Below, piece after piece: positions 7,390 to 13,907 of a stretch of 24,003 bases of DNA. The position numbers were made by a program, and so were the translations under genes. The notes beneath the pieces are model-generated. The model ran no database searches, had not been told where the DNA came from, and worked only from the letters and a program-made list of their open reading frames with translations. This DNA comes from Chara braunii (lineage: Eukaryota; Streptophyta; Charophyceae; Charales; Characeae). Numbering within the stretch: the stretch's first letter is position 1; the number at the start of each line of letters is the position of its first letter. The stretch covers positions 3,590,011 to 3,614,013 of the forward strand of contig BFEA01000036.1 in the NCBI GenBank assembly GCA_003427395.1, read 5' to 3'.

Positions 7390-7489
7390 GGACCATTTCT
7401 CCATTTATGCGTGTCATCCTTACGCAGGGGCCATTTGCTAAGTTACCCTTCTCTGCATCGTTCCAATTTTAACGGATGTCCCCAAGGAT
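7390..7489 (-). pseudogene. U6 snRNA retrocopy
   Basis: On the minus strand: CATCCTTGGGGACATCCGTT, AAAATTGGAACGATGCAGAG, AAGGGTAACTTAGCAAATGG, CCCCTGCGTAAGGATGACAC and GCATAAATGGAGAAATGGTC. It is full length apart from the first bases of the 5' stem and has several changes in the core. The 3' end continues into an A-rich, interrupted tail (plus-strand T-rich 7351-7388). No terminator T run or upstream promoter is visible. Confidence 0.8.
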
Positions 7490-7582
7490 GAGGCCCGGAT
7501 TCAGGTTTAGCGTGGAAAGGGGAAAAAACAAAACAGTGCAGGTCTTACTAGCCAAAGATAAAAGAAAAAGCAATAGCCGAAG

Positions 7583-7674
7583 CTGGGTCGAATTGTGAGA
7601 TCCCCGGCCTCGTCTGAATTTCTGTTACTCGTAATAGAAGTAACGTACTTCTCACAAAAAAAAAAAAAAAAAAA
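7583..7674 (+). mobile_element. SINE/LINE 3' tail (copy 3) ending in A19
   Basis: CTGGGTCGAATTGTGAGA followed by TCCCCGGCCTCG matches the tail block of the elements at 1115 and 8157. A unique segment and A19 (7656-7674) follow. The next element begins directly at the end of this A tail. Confidence 0.55.
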
Positions 7675-8231
7675 TTGTATTCGAAGGAAGGTTCCTGTCG
7701 GATCAAGCTATCAAGGCGGAAGTCAAGGCGAACATCAGAAGAAGTATTATGAGTGATTGGAGAAGGAAGGTGCTTAACTCAAGGCAAAGGGCAGCAGGGC
7801 TCTCATGGTTTACTGCAACTTGGACGATCCAGGAACGTCTGGCCAAAATACAGGAGAGCAAGGTTGTGCTTGATAATTGGTTGTTGGGTACGGAATGAAA
7901 ACCTGGACACTCGGTTAGTCTCCACAGTAGGAGGGCAACAGTAGGAAGGAAGTGGGGCCCGGAGGGAGTGTCACACTAGTAACGGAGCAACAGCTCCACC
8001 ACCCCGCAGTAGGGGAGGTTTGGATTCCTCAGACAACCGTATCGGTCTGAGATAGCATGAGAGATATCAATGCAGTTTTGTCGGGGGTTTTATCCCCGCG
8101 GGCTCATCCCGTAAGCGAAACTGGGTAATGCTCCCAGAATGTGTCTTTGTTCTCATCCGGGTAGACTGTGGGGACCCCGGCCTCAATCTGATTATTTTAA
8201 TCATAAGCCTTGGGCAAAAAAAAAAAAAAAA
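7675..8231 (+). mobile_element. 5'-truncated LINE: last codons, 3' UTR and A16
   Basis: From 7683 a frame without ATG runs to a TGA at 7896-7898 and reads as ordinary protein (Ser-Asp-Trp-Arg-Arg-Lys-Val and Ala-Gly-Leu-Ser-Trp-Phe segments, several Trp, balanced composition). About 320 bases of 3' UTR follow, with the hairpin CTGGG-TAATGCT-CCCAG at 8121-8137, the block TCCGGGTAGACTGTGGGG plus CCCCGGCCTC, and A16 at 8216-8231. Truncation at the left, coding end, UTR and A tail is the usual layout of a 5'-truncated non-LTR insertion. I could not assign the peptide to a named domain. It abuts the A tail of the preceding element, consistent with insertion there. Confidence 0.6.
8121..8137 (+). 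promoter_or_regulatory. LINE tail hairpin 1, copy CTGGG/CCCAG
   Basis: CTGGG-TAATGCT-CCCAG preceded by GTAAGCGAAA. One of six distinct copies with a 5-bp stem and 7-nt loop in this window (others at 1089, 8635, 13245, 13711 and 19387). Stem bases covary among copies. A role as an RNA element read by the LINE reverse transcriptase is inferred. Confidence 0.6.
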
Positions 8232-8972
8232 GCAAATGATAAAAAATACTGGAAGTCAGGGGAAAACATTTTCCAGTTTTGCATGGAAGGTCTCCCCGGA
8301 TGGGAAACTGCTCATTAGCCCGTGGCTCCTGCCTTGCCCTAAAGGGCGCTTCAGGTGAAGTCGGCCAGTCGCTTTAGACAGGTCTCTGTGAAGCCGTTTG
8401 TCGAGGCTTGGGTGACTGTTGTGCGGGGTCAGAGTTGGGGACTGGTAGCCAATCTCTGGGATGTGTTCTTTGATCAGTGACAACATCCAGGGCAGTGGTG
8501 GGGGTGACATCACCCTGCCTTCCACCTGCCTTCCCCTGACCTGAGAGGCTGAGAAGGATAAATGGGGAGATAACTCATTGTTCAATTCCCTGATTGGGGT
8601 TGCTTTCTGTGAGAGGGGTAGGCGGTAAGCTAAGCCGGGTAATGTTCCCGGTGGGCTCCGGTTAGCTAGTTGATTCAGATGTTGGGAGAGTTAGGACTCT
8701 GTGCTTTTCTGAGAAGTTGGTAGAGGATAGTCCTTAGTAGTAGTACGTGGGTTTTAGCGTTTTTTTTTTATTTTATTTTAATTTAGCGGAATTTTGATAC
8801 TTGTTCAAGACTGGCTATTCAATGGGACGCTGGACCCGGTTTCCAGTCTGATTTGCTCCCGGGTTGAGATGTGAAGGGATTCCCGGCCTCCTTTTCCTTT
8901 TATATGAAATGAAAACACTCTTGTTAAAAAAAATAAATTAAAATAATAAATAAATAAATAAATAAATAAATA
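8232..8972 (+). mobile_element. Second LINE 3' region with (AAAT)n tail
   Basis: Non-coding, 3'-UTR-like sequence with hairpin 1 (CCGGG-TAATGTT-CCCGG, 8635-8651), hairpin 2 (CTGGACCCGGTTTCCAG, 8830-8846), the block GTTGAGATGTGAAGGG plus ATTCCCGGCCTCC, and an A-rich tail evolving into (AAAT)n at about 8945-8972. The order of hairpin 1, hairpin 2, GGCCTCC block and A-rich tail is repeated on the minus strand at 19412-19131. The left limit is uncertain. Confidence 0.55.
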
Positions 8973-9129
8973 AAATCCACTTTTTCCGGTATGAACCTGG
9001 CGGGAGCGCCCAGATCATACGGGAGACGTTGCCCATCTTTGTTTTCGATTAAAAAACAAAACAAAAACATTTTCAGGTTTTGTTTTTTTTTCCTTCTTTT
9101 TTCTTTTTTTTCAAACAGAGAAGGGATGT

Positions 9130-9232
9130 AGTTGAAACAGGTGCACACAAAAAAAAGAAACAGGTGCGCACAAAAAAAAGAAAAGAAAAGAACAAAACAG
9201 GTGCACCCGTACAAAAAAAAAAAAAAAAAAAA
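9130..9232. repeat. AACAGGTGCRCAC-A8 units and A22 run
   Basis: ACAGGTGCACAC or ACAGGTGCGCAC followed by A8 occurs twice, a third related unit reads ACAGGTGCACCCGTAC, and then come about 22 A. This is a small tandem array with A-rich linkers. Confidence 0.7.
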
Positions 9233-9625
9233 AAGTACACCCATGCAATTGTTACCATGCAGACATCCACGTGCAATGCTTCTGTCTCTGAAAATGGCTT
9301 GAATACTTAACATTCAGCATGTATGTAGACAGCGCCGTGGACTACACACGTTCGGACTGATCAAATATTTTGCCTGTCTTGGGACCATAAAGCGCTCCTG
9401 ATACATCTCAAGTGTTGCGCAGTGGAGCGATACGACGATTTCTTATAGTTGCGTTGCAGCTTTTTAATGCAGCGATAATGACCCTGCGGTCTATTCGAGG
9501 GAAAAGACAGTACTATCATACATAATAACTCAGCTCAAATGTGCACCAGCCGAGGCCCGAGGGCTGTGGGGTCGTCACTTTGGTCAAACCGTCCAAGGCA
9601 CAAAACGGGGGTCAGAGGTCACCCC

Positions 9626-9736
9626 CTACAGTCTTCACCCGAATACAACGTACGGTCCTTATCACTGTATCTAGACGCAAAGTTGCCCCAAATACAGCTA
9701 TAATGACCGTACGTTGTATTCGGGTGAAGACTGTAG
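9626..9736. repeat. Perfect 32-bp inverted repeat, 47-nt loop
   Basis: 9626-9657 (starting CTACAGTCTTCACCC, ending CGTACGGTC) is the exact reverse complement of 9705-9736. No mismatch in 32 bp. The flanks and the loop do not pair. An RNA across it would form a 32-bp duplex. No gene overlaps it. Confidence 0.95.
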
Positions 9737-9939
9737 TCATGAAAATGCCTGCCCGCAGGGCTGCCACTGTGGGGTGCCGCAGGCACGGCCAGAGACAGTA
9801 GACTTCTGGAAAGTCAACAGTTGACCTCAGCTCGTGAACTCAGGCTCACCGGTCAAAGTCCACATGCACCCAGCCTTGGCCACAGATCAGACACATACCT
9901 TTGGTTCTCTGCAGGTATCCAGAACTAAGAATCCCCCCC

Positions 9940-10200
9940 GGCCAGGGTCGCGGTCGCCACAGTGGCACAGTCAAGTCCGCGGCTTGCAGTCATGGCTGCA
10001 ACCTCGCGGTCATGACCGCGTCGCGAAGATTTCCGTGGCCCTGTAGAGAGGCCAGGGAGGTGGCCGGGGGTGGGGGTGGTGGATTGGGGTTCCGGAACCC
10101 TGACCCTGCCCCCTAGAAAAAAAAAAGTTGAAAAAAACGATTTTCCAGGGGGTGGGGGTTGGTGTGTGAAAAAAAAAAATTGAAAAAATAAAAAAATAAA
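9940..10200 (+). repeat. GC-palindrome family, member I
   Basis: Holds the perfect palindromes CGCGGTCATGACCGCG (10005-10020) and GGGTTCCGGAACCC (10087-10100). CCCTGCCCCCTAG, A-rich stretches, GGGGGTGGGGGTTGGTGTG and more A-rich sequence follow. The same order is found in member II (11690-12010) and, reversed, in member IV (18681-18830). Confidence 0.7.
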
Positions 10201-10286
10201 AAAATGAATGATTGATTTATTGATTGACTTTGTTACTTTGTATATGTGATTGACTAATTTGACTTGATCAATTTATTTTTGTTTGT

Positions 10287-10380
10287 TTGATTGATTGATT
10301 AATTGATTGATTGATTGATTTAATTGATGGATTGATAGATCCACTGATTGACTGATTGACTGATTGATTGATTGACTGAT

Positions 10381-10423
<43 letters not shown>

Positions 10424-10447
10424 CTGATTGGTAGATTGATTGGTTGG
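10287..10447. repeat. (GATT)n tract
   Basis: Tandem GATT units with GACT interruptions. The poly-Asn-Gln-Ser-Ile frames seen on the minus strand are a by-product. Confidence 0.95.
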
Positions 10448-10465
10448 TTGGGAGAGGAGGGGTTT

Positions 10466-10487
10466 CCCCNCCCCCCNCCCCCCCCCN
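10466..10487. repeat. C homopolymer with three N
   Basis: Ns at 10470, 10477 and 10487 sit inside a run of C, marking a tract whose sequence and length were not resolved. Confidence 0.95.
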
Positions 10488-10492
10488 GTGCG

Positions 10493-10557
<65 letters not shown>
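10493..10557. repeat. (CA)n microsatellite
   Basis: CA repeats with a few CG and TA interruptions, immediately right of the unresolved C tract. Confidence 0.95.
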
Positions 10558-10559
<2 letters not shown>

Positions 10560-10838
10560 TGTAGACCCCCGTACACGTACGTACGGGCTCATGTGGTCGT
10601 ACGGTACGGAAAAAAAACAAAAACAAAAAAATTCAAAAAAATCTGAAACAAAAATATGTTATGCAGAAAAATAAACTGAAACACTTTTGCCTCAGGGTCA
10701 TACTGAAATTCGTAACCAAATTTGAGATTAAAAAAACGTTTTTTTTTTTTTTTGTTTTTTTTTTCTTACGGGGCTGTACGTATGGCCGTTCATACGGCCG
10801 TACGATAACCCCCCGTACGTCGAACGGAGTGTTACACA

Positions 10839-10840
<2 letters not shown>
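10560..10840. repeat. AT-rich core flanked by TACG-rich inverted arms
   Basis: The left arm (10565-10610) and right arm (10780-10830) are both rich in CGTACG and GTACGTACG palindromes. Between them is an AT-rich core with ATGTTATGCAGAAAAATAAA (10656 on) and GAAATTCGTAACCAAATTT. The core recurs at 11473-11535, again between GC-rich arms but with different arm sequence. Confidence 0.6.

Positions 10841-10884
<44 letters not shown>
10841..10884. repeat. (CA)n microsatellite
   Basis: A CA tract just right of the TACG-rich arm, mirroring the position of the CA tract at 10493-10557. Confidence 0.9.
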
Positions 10885-10911
10885 GTTCGTGCTTTTTTTG
10901 TTTCTTTGGCT

Positions 10912-10952
10912 CAGTCAATCATTCAATCAATCAATCAGTCAATCAATAAATC
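10912..10952. repeat. (AATC)n tract
   Basis: AATC/AGTC units, the reverse complement of the GATT repeat at 10287-10447. Confidence 0.85.
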
Positions 10953-11149
10953 ATTACGCTTGTCTGTCAAAAACGAAAAAAAAGAAGAAGAAAAAAATGA
11001 AAAGTTGAAAACGTCTTTGGCTTCGTTTTTTTCCCCATTATTATTATCTTTTCTTCCTTTTATATTTGGTTCTGTCAGTAGAAACAAGAACGAAAGAAAC
11101 ATCTGCACCATGTTTGTCGCACCAGCAATCAGAAAAAAATGATTTTATA

Positions 11150-11291
11150 TTATGTTTCTTTTGATGAAAATATTTGTTCTTTCGTTTTCTAGTTTTTATA
11201 AATAAAACAAAATGCCTTTATTTATTATGTTTCTTTTGATGAAAATACTTGTTTTTTCGTTTTCTATTTTTGAAAAATAAAGCAAAATGCC
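11150..11291. repeat. Tandem duplication, 75-bp offset
   Basis: The block from TTATGTTTCTTTTGATGAAA to AATGCC at 11150-11216 is repeated at 11225-11291 with about six differences. Confidence 0.9.
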
Positions 11292-11302
11292 GAAACCCAA
11301 AA

Positions 11303-11640
11303 ACATAAATATGGGGTTGTAGGGCTATTCAAATCGTACAGCCTAGGCTACCAGCTGGGCCGCCCGGGTTACCTTATTTTCCCGGGCGGCCCGGCTGTGC
11401 AAGGACCAGGGAAGGTCCGAGCCAAAAAAAAAAGAAAAAAAATTCCCCGAAAAAAACAAAACAAAAAAAAACTATGTTGTGCAGAAAAATAAACTGAAGA
11501 ACGTGGTCACATCGAAATTCATTACCAAATTTAAAATAAAAATTTAAATTAAAAATAAATTTGATTTTTTTTATTGTTCTATATCTTTTTGGCCCGGTCA
11601 GGCAAGTGGACCCGGGCCACTCTGGTAGCCTAGCCTACAG
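11303..11640. repeat. Second AT-rich core module with GC inverted arms
   Basis: AGCTGGGCCGCCCGGG (11353-11368) pairs with CCCGGGCGGCCCGGCT (11381-11396), one non-complementary position, loop TTACCTTATTTT. The core ATGTTGTGCAGAAAAATAAA and GAAATTCATTACCAAATTT match 10656-10730. The outer arms share CTGGTAGCCTAG in inverted form (11345-11356 against about 11620-11631). The left flank TTGTAGGGCTATTCAA resembles TTGTAGGGTTTTCCAA at about 21926. Confidence 0.65.
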
Positions 11641-11689
11641 CCCTTTTTTTTTTTTTTTTTTTTTTTTGTTGTTGATTAGTTTCTCGGCC

Positions 11690-12010
11690 GCTCCTGACCG
11701 CCCTTTGCCGTGGCCTGCGGCCGGCATCCCGACCCCGCGGTCATGACCGCGATGGATTCATAGATCCGAAAGGAATAAACTATGAAACACCCACGGAGGC
11801 GGCTGTGTGCGGCCACGGCCTGGGCCGCGACCCCGCGGCCATGGCCGCGCAGCCATGCGACTTTGCGGCCGCATGACGGCCAGTGGGGAGGGGGGCCGGG
11901 GGTTTGGGAAGTGAAATGGGGTTGCACAACCCCAGCCCCACCCCCTGAAAAAAACGAAAAAAAAAGAAAAAAAGTTTTGGGGAGGGGGTTTTGGTTGTGA
12001 GTGAAGATAA
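11690..12010 (+). repeat. GC-palindrome family, member II
   Basis: Perfect 16-bp palindromes CGCGGTCATGACCGCG (11736-11751) and CGCGGCCATGGCCGCG (11834-11849), then GGCCAGTGGGGAGGGGG, the near-palindrome GGGGTTGCACAACCCC (11918-11933), CCCCACCCCCTG, an A-rich stretch and GGGGAGGGGGTTTTGGTTG. The first palindrome is identical to that of member I. There is no (GATT)n after it; A and T runs intervene. Confidence 0.7.
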
Positions 12011-12168
12011 GGAAAAAAAAAAAAAAAAATGCTTTTTTTTTTTTAACGGAAATATACACTCATCAGTGTCATCACTTCTCACCCTTGCCCTCGGTCTTCA
12101 CGCGACTCGAACACGTGGTTATTACAACTGTCCTTGGGCCCTCTAGAGACACCAACAATGGCCTTGCG

Positions 12169-12261
12169 GTCCTTGGGGACATCCGTTAAAATTGGAAAGA
12201 TACAGAGAAGGGTAATTACCATGGCCCCTGTGCGAGGATGACACGCATAAATAGAAAAATG
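12169..12261 (+). pseudogene. U6 snRNA retrocopy, 3' truncated, A-tailed
   Basis: GTCCTTGGGGACATCCGTTA, AAATTGGAAAGATACAGAGA, AGGGTAATTACCATGGCCCC and GTGCGAGGATGACACGCATA, then AAATAGAAAAATG running into A9 and further A-rich sequence. The last bases of U6 (GGTCC) are replaced by the A tail. Changes in the core argue against function. It is the only near full-length U6 copy here on the plus strand. Confidence 0.85.
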
Positions 12262-12369
12262 AAAAAAAAATAATATAAAAAAAAATGATGGTGCGTTCTA
12301 TCCTGAAGAAGATTGTCATATAGAACCAACCCGTAGAGTCGTAGACACTAGTTGACCTGTACTCCGTGC

Positions 12370-12481
12370 TTTTTTTTTTTTTTTTTTTTTTGGTTGTGGT
12401 CCGATGGACCAAAGATGAGACATTAAAGTTATCAGAACAGATGCATTGCGCTTGATCTTAGCCAAAGGCTTCTCAGGGCAT
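12370..12481 (-). pseudogene. U2 snRNA 5'-region retrocopy with A tail
   Basis: The minus strand shows the U2 start region (CTGAGAAGCCTTTGGCTAAG), ATCAAG, a block like TGTAGTATCTGTTCT, then TAACTTTAATGTCTC and the stem-loop GGTCCATCGGACCAC, equivalent to U2 stem-loop IIb (GGGCCATCGGCCCAC). The copy ends about 90 bases in and passes directly into A21-22 (plus-strand T run 12370-12391). A-tailed, 3'-truncated U2 copies are a classic outcome of LINE-driven retroposition. Confidence 0.85.
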
Positions 12482-12610
12482 ACTTAAGCTAGGACCTTCC
12501 TGGATGTATCTGAAAGCAAATGCGGCGAGACAATGATGTATCTGAATGTGATTGCGCCGGAATTTATTAAAAAAGTCCTGATGTGAGTATCCCCTCACAT
12601 TGGTCAACCC

Positions 12611-12733
12611 TTTTTTTTTTTTTTTTTTTTTTTGGGTCCATTTCTACGATTTAGCTATGTCATCCTTGCACAGGGGAGGGCTTATCTATCTTCTCCGTAT
12701 TGTTCCTGTTTAGACGGATGTCACACAAGGACC
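12611..12733 (-). pseudogene. Divergent U6 snRNA retrocopy with A23 tail
   Basis: The minus strand reads GTCCTTGTGTGACATCCG, TCTAAACAGGAACAATACGG, AGAAGATAGATAAGCCCTCC, CCTGTGCAAGGATGACAT and AAATCGTAGAAATGGACCC, followed at once by an A23 tail (plus-strand T at 12611-12633). About 75-80 percent of positions match U6 by eye. Both ends of U6 are present and the tail sits exactly at the 3' end. Confidence 0.8.
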
Positions 12734-12856
12734 AGTGGTCACTTCTCAGCCAAGATGTGATCACAAAGACGGCGGCAGAGTCCTTCGATAGATAGAAGAT
12801 TACCATTCTAAAGGATTTGAGGATGAGATCTGTCTATCAATAAATACATTTGTGTA

Positions 12857-12858
<2 letters not shown>

Positions 12859-12888
<30 letters not shown>
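12859..12888. repeat. T30 homopolymer
   Basis: A run of 30 T, probably the A tail of a minus-strand element occupying part of 12889-13124. That element was not identified; its segment CATTTTCATT near 13030 belongs to a stretch whose minus-strand peptide (MNAPPEHGKI) resembles that of 6898-6930 on the plus strand (MNASSPERGKM). Confidence 0.5.
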
Positions 12889-12891
<3 letters not shown>

Positions 12892-13124
12892 GATCATGGC
12901 CTTTAGGTATTAGGCCACCTGTCAGGTACGATAAGATTAACAGGGCACCTCGCTCCACTGCTCTCCACATGCAGAAAAGACAAAAAAAATATGGTGATGT
13001 ATCTTTCCATGTTCTGGGGGAGCATTCATTTTCATTTTGCACATTTGGAGAGTTGTGGAGTGAGAGCCATTATTATTGGAACGATGATTGGAATGGTTGA
13101 GCACGCGAATTACGTGAGTACCTC

Positions 13125-13272
13125 TTTTTTTTTTTTTTAAATGGGAACAAGGCTCCAATCTATTCGTGGGGAGCAACACGTGCTGGGAACCGGGCCCAGC
13201 ATCCCATATGGAAAATTTACATACAATTTTGAAAAATTGAGATGCCGGGGCCATTACCCGGCTTTGGCTCAG
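13125..13272 (-). mobile_element. LINE/SINE 3' end with both tail hairpins
   Basis: On the minus strand: GAGCCAAAG, hairpin 1 CCGGG-TAATGGC-CCCGG (13261-13245), hairpin 2 CTGGG-CCCGGTT-CCCAG (13199-13183), a short unique segment and an A14 tail (T at 13125-13138). Hairpin 2 here has G-C where the other copies have A-T at the inner stem position. No GGCCTCC block was found in this copy. Confidence 0.6.
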
Positions 13273-13364
13273 AAAAATTGGAGCTACTTAGAAAATAACC
13301 CCGACAAACTTCAGAATGTGAACAGAATCCAGAACTATTCAGAACCCCCCCCCCCATCCATCCA

Positions 13365-13673
13365 CTTTACCTCACTCCCGCAAGACTTACTGCAGCAGAG
13401 CCACCATCTCCGCTGCTGCTATACCCGATTCCCATCCTACCAGCTAGCCCCCTCACTAGTAGGACGCGTGATACCCCCCATCTCCTTCCACACTAACCTC
13501 TTTTTTTTTTTTTTTCAGAAATAGACAAATTCAGAAAACGACTCAGGGACCCACCATCAGTCCTCTTAACCTCATTCCGGCAAGACTCACCACAGCAAAG
13601 CCACTATCTCCGCTGCTGCTATGCCCTATTTCTGTCCTACCAGCTCGCCCCTTCACTAGTAGGACGCGTGATA
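13365..13673. repeat. Direct duplication of 109 bp, offset 200 bp
   Basis: 13365-13473 and 13565-13673 share TCCGCTGCTGCTAT, TCCTACCAGCT and CACTAGTAGGACGCGTGATA, about 80 percent identical by eye. A T15 run (13501-13515) lies between them. Confidence 0.85.
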
Positions 13674-13710
13674 TCTTTCTCTCACTCACCTCAATCCCTT
13701 TCTTGCGATA

Positions 13711-13727
13711 CCGGGGCCATTACCCGG
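13711..13727 (-). promoter_or_regulatory. LINE tail hairpin 1, additional minus-strand copy
   Basis: Minus strand CAGCCAAAG then CCGGG-TAATGGC-CCCGG. The 22 bases around it are identical to those at 13245, showing that this structure is the best-kept part of two otherwise different flanks. On the minus strand the copy leads through 13673-13565 to the T15 (A tail) at 13501-13515. Confidence 0.6.
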
Positions 13728-13907
13728 CTTTGGCTGATAAACCATCTAAGAAAACTTACAGTAATTCGGGAGGTATGGGAACAGACTGCAGAGGCCCTAA
13801 AAATGCTTCAAAACCAGCGAAATCTCTAACGAAACCTTCCAAAGTTCGCCAGCACTGTCTTACTCCCTGCCGAGCTCTTCCAGGCCTCACACCCCCTCAT
13901 CCTGCTG

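Larger units (their letters stand above)
7744..9117. repeat. 1.37-kb segment repeated at 17303-18679
   Basis: Reading the two stretches side by side I find them identical except that the A run at 8216 has 16 A here and 19 in the other copy. This copy continues smoothly into different sequence on both sides, so it is probably the authentic one. Confidence 0.9.

Noticed and set aside
10287-10447. CRISPR array
   Set aside because: The regular repeats are 4-bp microsatellites without unique spacers, and the window is eukaryotic. The 21-bp array at 1880 is a plain tandem repeat without spacers.
11490-11515. Hammerhead-like CTGAAGA...GAAA in the AT-rich core
   Set aside because: Stem II pairs poorly and no NUH strand forms stems I and III. 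The matching site at 10676 lacks the CTGANGA motif.
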